Made by a program: the position numbers and the translations under genes. The notes beneath the pieces are model-generated. The model saw nothing but the letters and a program-made list of their open reading frames with translations, had not been told where the DNA came from and ran no database searches. From Lactifluus volemus (lineage: Eukaryota; Basidiomycota; Agaricomycetes; Russulales; Russulaceae): a DNA stretch of 32,157 nucleotides. Shown here one piece after another: positions 9,739 to 17,466 of this stretch (positions are counted from its first letter, which is position 1; each line of letters opens with the position of its first letter). The stretch is taken from the NCBI GenBank assembly GCA_022376515.1, contig WTXI01000382.1, positions 1 to 32,157 on the forward strand, given 5' to 3'.

Positions 9739-10920
9739 TTAGTCAGTTTTACGTCGTGACTGGGACGGGCCGGCGACACAAGTGTCTAGTACTTCCATCT
9801 GTTTGCGCTTCTTCTTGATCTCGTCCGCAGTGCCATCCAAAAGACATCCCCCACCGTGCCAGATGTGGTCTTCAGGGACGCAGCACACTCCAAGCCCTGG
9901 CATACAGGAGAAGTGAGGAAAGGGGCAGCCATCGCTGTTGTGGGTCATCATTCTGTCGTGGAAGCGGCAATGTTTTAGTTCTCTACGCGGCGTAGAGTCA
10001 TTTGGAAAATCGAATCTCTGAAGACCTCCGGAATCGAGTCCCAAGCGATCAAGTCCGTGTGGGTGAAGAGTAAGGCGCGCTCGTGGTTCCAGATCCCGAT
10101 CTCTCTGCTGAGGACCCCCGGGATTACCGTCCCTCTGGTCGAGCCAGTACTCGGTGGTTCCATAGGTGGGGAACGCTTGAATGGCTTCGTCCTGCGTGCT
10201 AACTGGGGTCGTCTGGGTGCCGACACTGCGGGTCTGAGGGGGCGGATCCGGGAGCCAACCGTCTGTCTGCGCCGCCACGACAGCGGGGGTCGTGGGAGCA
10301 CGAAGGAGGTTGATCTGTAACTTGCCTTCGTCATCTTCTTCAAACCATTCTTCTTCAGGGGTCTCTGGTCTAGCGAAGTCACCCAGCCTTTGGGCAACCA
10401 TGGTGCTACGGCCGTCAGTAAAGATGCGGGTGCATCTCTGAGCTCCGGGGTGGTCTCCTCTCCACTTGAAGTCGAAAAGGCAGTGAAGACACTGTCGGGT
10501 ATCCTCGTAGTACTTATAGGGATTGTAAGGCCACTCGTAGTTGCTTTCGCGCCCCACTGGCCAGTCATAGGGGATCCCCAAACACATGAGACGAACTTGA
10601 CGATAATCAACAATGAAGGAGCCCGGGGAAGTGCGATGTTCTTGTTTGGGATCAAAGAAGTCGGCGTCCGCCCGGGAGGCCTGGAAGATTTGAGGAAGGG
10701 AGAGGTCGAGGTTTGCGGATTGGATTTCCTCCCAAGTGTAAGGGAGCGAGGTGACAGGGGAGTTAGTAATGGGAAGCGCAGATGGCCTCCCGACAGTAGT
10801 GTTTGTGTTCGCTATGATGGGAATAGGTGATGTGGATCTGTCGTTTGGGAAGAACTCGCGGAAATGAGGGATGAGGAAAGGGGGTTCATTTGGCTCTTCA
10901 AAGAGGGAGCGAAGCTGCAT
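9739..10920 (-). CDS. Element 1 3' accessory ORF (393 codons, Cys/His clusters)
   Basis: This intact frame with its own ATG (10918-10920) starts 28 nt after the chromodomain frame stops and is in a different frame, with an in-frame TAA just upstream, so it is a separate ORF. The N-terminal third is Pro-rich. Two Cys/His-rich patches follow: CLHC..KWRG at about residues 145-155, and a C-terminal cluster C-x2-H-..-C-P-..-H-..-C-..-CC-..-H-x2-W-H-G-G-G-C at about residues 315-355. The end is basic (KKKRK, SRRK) and resembles a nuclear localisation signal. Element 2 carries a similarly placed Cys/His region fused to Pol. No envelope features (signal peptide or transmembrane segment) are visible. 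Its role is unknown; nucleic-acid binding is a guess from the clusters. Confidence 0.7.
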   Translation of the reverse strand: MQLRSLFEEPNEPPFLIPHFREFFPNDRSTSPIPIIANTNTTVGRPSALPITNSPVTSLPYTWEEIQSANLDLSLPQIFQASRADADFFDPKQEHRTSPGSFIVDYRQVRLMCLGIPYDWPVGRESNYEWPYNPYKYYEDTRQCLHCLFDFKWRGDHPGAQRCTRIFTDGRSTMVAQRLGDFARPETPEEEWFEEDDEGKLQINLLRAPTTPAVVAAQTDGWLPDPPPQTRSVGTQTTPVSTQDEAIQAFPTYGTTEYWLDQRDGNPGGPQQRDRDLEPRARLTLHPHGLDRLGLDSGGLQRFDFPNDSTPRRELKHCRFHDRMMTHNSDGCPFPHFSCMPGLGVCCVPEDHIWHGGGCLLDGTADEIKKKRKQMEVLDTCVAGPSQSRRKTD

Positions 10921-10948
10921 TGTCCATTACCCATCCTTCCTCGTCTTA

Positions 10949-13900
10949 TTATAATCTTCTCGCTTTTGTTGGGTTCTGTTTGTGGAACTCTTCCACCAAA
11001 TCGTCCGCGTGCACTTGATCAGCTGGCTCCCAGGTGTTATGAGCATGTGGGTATCCTTCCCATTTCAGGAAATACTCGAGGCGCCCCTTGCCACGCCCTT
11101 TGCGTCTGGAGTCCAATACTTGTTCGACCTCGTATTCTTCTTCTCCTTCTATTACGTCGGGAGCTGGCTCTGTGAAGGTTTTTCCATTTTCCTCCGTCTC
11201 CTTATATGGGGATAGAAGAGACGCATGGAAGACGGGGTGGACACGTTTCTGACGCCACTGATCCGGGAGTTTCAGCTTGAATACCACCGGTTGATCACCT
11301 GGATCACGGGAAGGGACCGTATCATTTTGGGGCTAATTTGGCAAAGGGGTGCGACGTTTTGAGATTCTTCCCGTCTAGCCAAACTTGGTCTCCCTCCTTG
11401 AAAGGTACATACGCCCGTCTGCCCTTCTTCCGCACGTTCCGCTTCTGGAGGAGATCTTGCGCCCTTTGGATCGCTTGGCACGCTTGGTTACGTTTTTCCA
11501 TCAGATAATCTTTGCGCCGTTCCACTGCTGGCATCTTCCCTTCCTTATCCGTTTGCCACACCGTGGGCGTGTGTCCCATGAGTAAGTCGAACGGGGTTTG
11601 TTTTGTTGTTTCATTGATCCACGAGTTGTGTACGAATTGGGCTAGAGGCAACCAGCTGACCCAGTCATTCTGTTGGAAATTTCCATAGACGCGCAGGTAT
11701 TGTTCTAGCCATTGGTTCATTCGTTCCGATTGGCCATCTGTCTGGGGGTGGTATGCCATACTGATGTTCTGGTCAATCCCCAATTGTCTACACAGTTCTC
11801 TTGTCCATTTTGACGCGAAGCGCGGGTCGCGATCCGAGATCACCCGCTTTGGAGGGCCGTAATGGGGGAACACCTCTTTGGCGTAGCATCTCGCAACCCC
11901 TTCGCTGTCGATGGTCTTGTTGCAGGGGATGAAGAATGCTGCCTTGCTGCAATCGTGGTCGGTGATGGTCAGAATGCTATCGTAGCCTTGCGACTCTGGA
12001 GGTCTGTGATTAGGTCTAAGGCAATCGTCGAATACGGGGCGTAGCTTTGTTTCGGGGGTATGGGCACCAAGGGGACTTTAGGTTTGGTCGTGCCGCTCTT
12101 GGTGCTTTGGCAAGTTGCACACCCTTGCACGTATTTGGTGATGAACGTTCTCATTGTGGGCCACCAGTAGTCCTTGGCGATCGTGGACCAAGTTCTCATG
12201 ATCCCTGGGTGCCCTGCCATCTTGTGGTCGTGGTACATTTGCAGGATGCTTCGGTGCACTGTGGGGTCTTCTGGAACGCCAACCGGTCGTGGTGATACCA
12301 CTTGGTTCCAAAGCGCGTTTGGTGCTTCCGCACTCCTTCTGTCTTTGTCCATTCTTCTAGCTGTTGTTGGTGCCGTTCTTGGGCTCATTCCACTTCCTGT
12401 TCCAGTGACTGCTCTTCGGTGAATAGTCGTACAAAAAGTTCTGGGGGTAGGACCAGCACATCTTCGTGATCGCTCTCCCCTTGATCACACCCCGGTCGCC
12501 GTGACAGTGGGTCAGCTTTGTTAGTCTTTCCAGGCCGGTGCACGATCTTCATGTTGTACTCCGCCATCTTTGGGATGTAGCGCGCCACCCGTCTACTAAT
12601 CTTGTGGGCCTCCCGATAGTACTGGAGGTTTGCGTGATCGCTGACAACTGTAATGACGTGTGGGGAGCTTAGCAGGAGATGTCGCCAATGTTCCAACCCT
12701 CGGATCATGGCCAATAGTTCCCGATCATGGATATCGTAGTTCCTTTCAGCTTGGTTGAATGTTCGCGAGTAGTAGCCCACAGGGCGCAACTTCTGATCCT
12801 TGTCGGGTTGATGGAGAATCGCTCCACTGGCGTATTGCGAAGCGTCCACTTCTAAGACAAATGGCTCTGCCAGGTTAGGCCTCTGTAGGACTGGATTGCT
12901 AGTGACTGCCTTGATTAGTTGATCCACCGCCTGTGTACATTCCTCTGTCCATTCGAACTTGGTGGTCTTTTTCAATAGATTGGTTAGAGGTCTAGCGACA
13001 TTGGCAAACCCTGGAATAAATTGCCGTTGGTAGCCCAAGACTCCGAGCGTACTGCGGACTTCTCGTACTGACTTCAGCTGGCGCGGCCACTCTTCTAGCC
13101 CATGTTTCTTGCTAGGGTCGATGCGAATAGTGCCTTGGTCAATCACGTACCCAGGAACTCGATTTCCCTTTTGGCGAACTGGCATTTCTCTGGTTTCAGG
13201 AAGAGCGACTCTTTTCCAGAATTTCCAGATATTCTTTGGTGATTTGATCATGTAATTCTGGGTCGTCAGGGGTCACAATGAGGAAGTCGTCCAGGTACCA
13301 ATGGACCCAGCGGGGGTATTTCTTTTTTAGGTTAGCAAAGATGCGATCCGCCATCCTCTGGAAGGCGGCAGGCGCATTGCACAACCCAAAGGGCATGACT
13401 TTAGCTTCGAATAGCCCCTCATCCGTCTTCACTGCCGTGATCCATTGGCTATCTGGATGAATTCGAATGTTATAGTACCCATCCCTAATGTCAAACTTGG
13501 ACATTAGTTTGGCATCTCCCATTTGATCGAAGATTGTGTCGATGCGGGGGAGGGGATACACATCTTTCACCGTCCATTCGTTCACTTTTCTATAGTCGTA
13601 GACTGGTCGTAGCTTCCCGTCCTGTTTCTTGATGTAGAAGAAAGGGCTGGACCACGCGGACTTCGACCTTGTGATATATCCTTTGGCCTGCTGTTCTGTA
13701 AGGAACGTTCTCATGGACTTGGTCTCTTCCGCCGTCAACTTGTAGGTTTTGCAATTGATGGTCTTTGGCGCGTCCGGCAGCAGGGTGATAACCAGGTCCT
13801 CTGGGCGCGAAGGGGGAAAACGTTTTGCCTCTTCTTCCGAGAAGACTTTGGCATATTTTTGGAATTTCTCTGGGACCACTACTTTGTTTTGCCCCTTCCC

Positions 13901-14430
13901 TTCTCGCTGTGCCCATTGCTGGCTGAAACTTGATTTGCACACTTTCATCCTTCGTGCTGCCCATTTTAACTTCCAACTTCGTCCTGTGGTGGAGAGTTTA
14001 ATGGGTGGGCCTCGAACTTTTCCTTCCTTCCAATTGATCTGTGGGTCGAACTCCCGTAACCAGGGATACCCCAAGATAATTCGATCTTCGCCTAAATTTG
14101 TGATGTAAAAGATTTGTGCGGCTTCTCTGCGTCCCTTGAGGATGTTGAGGAGGCAGTAGCTGGTGATTTTACCGTCTTGATTCTCCGTCCCGTCTACGTT
14201 GAACACTGTTCGTGGTTCCTGGAGGTCTATGGATCCCAGGCCTAGTTTTTCCACCATCCTTGGGTCGATGAAGTTTTCTGTAGCACCACTGTCGAGTAAT
14301 GCTTTTTCGGCAGCCGTCTTGGTCGCACTCATGAACAATAGGGGAATGTCCAGTGTATTGGTTCTCGAGATACGACATATTTGAGTAAGATGGGCTCGCA
14401 CCCAGGCTGCGCGGGTCGAGCCATTCAAAA
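10949..14430 (-). pseudogene. Element 1 Pol: protease-RT-RNase H-integrase-chromodomain, frame-broken
   Basis: In element order: protease LLDSGATENFID (about 14300); RT with YLDDFLIV (about 13295-13270); RNase H LEVDASQYASGAIL (about 12860-12825); integrase zinc finger H-x4-H..CATC (about 12235-12110); integrase core with ITDL.., ISDRDPRF and TDGQSE (about 12000-11720); a GPF-type region near 11320; and a chromodomain YEVEQVL..FLKWEGY..NTWEP (about 11140-11010) that retains the aromatic residues of an H3K9me-binding cage. Breaks: single-base losses near 13206, 13150, 12281, 12000, 11308 and 11288, and TGA stops at 12385-12387 and 11322-11324. Most losses fall in C or G runs, so either the copy is dead or the sequence has homopolymer errors. 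Translation probably starts by -1 frameshift from Gag at 14427-14431. Confidence 0.9.
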
Positions 14431-14433
14431 ATC
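14425..14433 (-). promoter_or_regulatory. Element 1 gag-pol -1 frameshift site
   Basis: On the minus strand Gag ends GAT-TTT-TGA. The five-T run (14427-14431) lets a Phe tRNA on TTT slip back one base, after which the -1 frame reads L-N-G-S-T-R-A-A-W-V-R-A into Pol. Element 2 has the same arrangement at 24839-24843. Confidence 0.6.
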
Positions 14434-15200
14434 CTCTTCTTCTACCAGCCCATCCAAGGCGCCGTTGAAGGCTCCTTTCCCAATTTTGGCTCTGATGCTT
14501 CTGAGCATCTGGATGGGGTCTTCGTCGTCACCGACTTGCGTGGTTTCGTCATCCTCCTTCTTGTTGACTCTAGCCCTGGGCTGCTGTGGCGGTTTGGGAC
14601 TGTTTTGTCCTTTCTTTTTAGGGCAATCCCTGGAGAGGTGGCCCTGCTCTTTGCAAAAGAAACACCACCCCTCCCTCCTCAGTCTCTGTTTCTCGTCCGC
14701 CTTGGCTGAGTCAGTTCTAGTGACGTCGATGTCCATGGCCCAAGGGTCTTTCTGAGGAGGGGCTTCCTTCTTCTTGGCCATGAGTTGGCTGGCCCACCGG
14801 GGAACGTCCTTCCTGAAGCTGATTTCATGCTTCAATTGTTGGTACGCGTCGTGGTGCTGAGTGGCCAGCTCCTGCCAGCCTCTTAGGGTGTTTGGGTTGG
14901 CCCCCACTTGTTTGAGCATGCTGGTGAGGAGCCCTAGGTCTAGTCCTCTCTTGTACATTCTGATGGTGCCATTGCTGTCGGCGTCCCATCCTGCCTTCTT
15001 CCTGAGACGATTAAATTCGGCCGTATACTGGGCCAAGTTTCCTTTCTTCATCTCTAAGTGCTCCAGTCTTGTGATTGCATCGTCTTCTTCGTTAGTGTCT
15101 TTGAAGGCATCGTCCAAAGCATTTTCGAAGTTGGTCCAGAGGATTTCTGCATTTTCCCCATGCTGGACCACTTCTTGCTCGATTGTGTCCAGGTAGTCTT

Positions 15201-15205
15201 GCACC
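15201..15205. repeat. TSD GCACC, left copy (solo LTR in Element 1 gag)
   Basis: GCACC immediately flanks both sides of the 468-bp solo LTR (15201-15205 and 15674-15678), showing it integrated as a discrete element. Confidence 0.85.
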
Positions 15206-15673
15206 TGTTACAGTTTGGCACGTGATCTGCTTATGTATTGGCCTCACGTGATTATCTCTGGATCTTTCCGAAGTATCTCCGTAGATCTCCGTAGTTTCTC
15301 CGTTCGATCTACGATATATTATTTAGGAGGCGTGTCACGCTGTGACACGCCTGGGACTCTATGACTCAGCATCACACCCTAGGAGTATATAAACCGGTCC
15401 GTTGTAGCTTGTCTCCTTAGACTTCGCTTCGTCTGCAATCAGACTAGCTGAACCCTCCCCCTTTCGTGTCCCCTCAAGTCAGACCTCCTGACCGTTGTCA
15501 TCCAAGACTTAGTCTCGTCTTGTGATTGCCCTTGACCTCTTCTTTGACGATACAGTAGAGTGCATCCGTCAGCGCGACGCTCTCCTCTATAGTAAAGCCA
15601 AGGGAAGAACTTGTGTGATCCTCGTCGTGCTGAGGCTTAGTGCCACGCTCAGCCCTCCTCGATCACTGTCACA
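15206..15673 (+). mobile_element. Solo LTR of a third retrotransposon family, nested in Element 1 gag
   Basis: A 468-bp LTR with TGTTACAG / CTGTCACA ends and a 5-bp TSD. A TATA box TATATAAA at 15386-15393 gives the sense as plus, antisense to Element 1. Upstream are two CACGTGAT motifs (about 15220 and 15246) and a perfect hairpin at 15328-15352 with 11-bp arms (AGGCGTGTCAC and its complement) and loop GCT. It is unrelated in sequence to the Element 1 and Element 2 LTRs. The rest of that element was presumably lost by LTR-LTR recombination. Confidence 0.88.
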
Positions 15674-16933
15674 GCACCGTCGTGCGCCAAGGCCCCTCTG
15701 AGCCTTGACAGCACCCATGCTGACACCAAAGGTCCTTTGACCATCCCTAGCATCGTCATGACGCGATTGTAGGGGACGAGCATGTCATCGTGGTTTCGAT
15801 TGATGGCTTTGTACATCCTCCATTCGGTCTTGAAGACGTCGTACAGACTCTTGTCTCCTTTGAACGGCGTAGGTGGAATCCCTTTTAAGCCATTTCTTGG
15901 AGGGGCAACTGGTTGGGCCCCGACTGCTGCCGCTGCCGCACCTCCGCCTCCACCGCCACCACCGCCGCCACCACCGCCACCACCGCCACCACCTCCACCT
16001 CCACCGCCTCCACCACCCTGGCTTGGTCCGGCCATTGCTGTGGTTTGGGTCGGCTGCGTCAGAGTTGCTGAGCGAGTAAACATGGGGGTTGGCGAAGTGA
16101 TGCTAAGGGCACTCATGGCGTGGTCTATGGGGGTGACTGGTGTGATCAACCTTGGCTCCTCGTCCTCTTGCGTGGGCGGGGGTTCTCTGTTTTGGCTGTC
16201 ATTAGAGGAGGAGTTTCCTCCTGCCGAATCCTGTTGGGGGGATGTTGCTCCATCTCCATCCTCACTCTCATCTTCACTGGCTTCTGATGTTTGCAAGGAC
16301 GGGGGGAGAGCTAGCTCATTGAGGATGTAGTCGTACTTGGTGAACTTCATCGTAGGATCGGTCCAATATTCGCTGTTCGACCAATAGATGTTGTACCACC
16401 GGTTGTTGATGAATTCACAGGGGGATCTGTACTTGGTTCTTGATCCTTCCTCTACGTGGTAGGAGTGATAGGCTGTCGGTTTCTGGTAAAGTTGGTGCGT
16501 TTGTCTTCTATCTTCCAAGAATCTGATGCTTCCTTTCTGTTCGATGGTTAGGTCGTCGTCCTCTCTGGGAATGACTCTAGTTCCTAGGTCGTCTTCGTTT
16601 GTATCCCAGACAACGATTAAAGACCCGTCGTTATTCCTGTCCAGCCTTGCGTGTGAAAGGCGATGTGATCCCCCGGTAGATAGAGGATCAACGTGTTTCC
16701 TTGTTCAGATTGGAACAATTCTGTTCCTGCACCCAGGATTGTTTCTAAGTGCCTGATGGTGTGTACGCAGGAAATGCTGACTTCTTTCCAGCACCTTTGC
16801 TCCGATCTTCGTTTAGCGTTATACTGTTTCTGTATTGCCTCGTTCTTGTTCAAGTGTGCGTCAATCAACAATTCTTTGATTTGCAGGTAGATTGGTTGTT
16901 GTAGATAGTCCCAGGTGGACATCTACTGGTGAG

Positions 16934-16945
16934 AGCTTCGGCTTT
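16934..16945 (-). other. Element 1 primer-binding site, self-complementary to the LTR
   Basis: In element sense the 12 nt directly after the 5' LTR are AAAGCCGAAGCT. Their exact complement AGCTTCGGCTTT occurs in both LTRs (17191 to 17180, 9432 to 9421), 33 nt downstream of the TATA box. The PBS does not begin with the TGG expected for a tRNA CCA end. This is the arrangement of self-priming Tf1-like elements. Confidence 0.85.
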
Positions 16946-17461
16946 TGTTACGGCTCGACTAGGGCCGGGTCCCAACTAGGGTTCTGGTTGTTCTGGTCTC
17001 TCCTAAGACCTGGGCTCAGGGACACTCCAAGTGTCGACACGCTGAGTCCTGTGGTGTTGTAGCACAACCACCAAGCTTCGATGACCCTACTAGGGCGTAT
17101 AGGAGGGTAAGAGAAGAGAGGAAAAGAGGAGAGGAGAAGGTCTGTCTTTTCTGGAGAGGGAAACAAGTCGATTTGAGTCAAAGCCGAAGCTGGGGTACAA
17201 GCTACCAGCTGAGGCCTACTTATACAATGTACGCTAATTGTTCTACCAAACCAGGGTGGACAATAAGCAAGGGGTCAAGACAATAGAACGCGAGAACAAT
17301 AGAGACTCAGAACAATAACACTGGACTAACTGGGACAGACAATAGCGCAATCAGAACAATAGAACAGTCAGCACAATAGAGACAATGTGGACGGGACGTC
17401 ATCGAGATGAGTAAGCAGGTTAGGAAAGCATAAGGTCCAACGCGTCCTGCATTCCGTAACA
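16946..17461 (-). repeat. Element 1 right LTR (5' LTR, carries the active promoter)
   Basis: A 516-bp LTR identical to 9187-9702 except at 17214. In element sense the TATA box (17224 to 17217) is followed by a predicted start at 17191, leaving a leader of about 270 nt before the Gag ATG. Confidence 0.95.
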
Positions 17462-17466
17462 GACAG
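17462..17466. repeat. Target-site duplication GACAG, right copy (Element 1)
   Basis: It matches 9182-9186. The host gene 1 sequence resumes immediately after it. Confidence 0.9.

Larger units (their letters stand above)
14425..16922 (-). pseudogene. Element 1 Gag, interrupted by a frameshift and a solo LTR
   Basis: The ATG at 16920-16922 lies 11 nt after the PBS. An N-terminal region of about 190 residues with no recognisable motif (STWDYLQQPIYLQIKELL..) reads into the main frame after one lost base near 16650-16656. The main frame continues with an acidic linker, a run of 26 glycines plus alanines (15941-16018 on the plus strand) and GIPPTPFKGDKS, the start of the capsid-like region. At 15673-15206 an antisense solo LTR interrupts it. 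The remainder (15204-14425) contains the rest of the capsid-like helical region and a zinc knuckle CFFCKEQGHLSRDC, and it ends at TTT-TGA. Removing the solo LTR and one TSD leaves the frame one base out, so another indel lies nearby. Gag forms the particle and binds RNA. Confidence 0.85.
9187..17461 (-). mobile_element. Element 1: Ty3/gypsy chromodomain LTR retrotransposon
   Basis: The element is 8275 bp. It is bounded by 516-bp direct LTRs that start TGTTACGG and end CCGTAACA, with TSD GACAG on both sides. Transcription is on the minus strand, opposite to host gene 1. In element order it contains: a PBS abutting the 5' LTR, Gag, protease, reverse transcriptase, RNase H, integrase, chromodomain, a separate 393-codon 3' ORF and a purine tract. 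The PR-RT-RH-IN order and the C-terminal chromodomain place it in the chromovirus branch of Ty3/gypsy. The LTRs differ at one base (A at 9455, G at 17214), so insertion is recent, yet gag and pol carry many frame breaks and gag holds a foreign solo LTR (15206-15673). Confidence 0.95.

Noticed and set aside
9739..10920. Envelope-like gene for the Element 1 3' ORF
   Set aside because: No signal peptide, transmembrane helix or fusion-like segment; Cys/His patches and a basic tail point elsewhere.
15782..16330. Proline-rich 182-codon plus-strand frame
   Set aside because: Antisense shadow of the Element 1 Gag polyglycine tract.
16934..16945. tRNA primer-binding site
   Set aside because: No TGG start as needed for a tRNA CCA end; complementarity to the element's own LTR explains the sequence.
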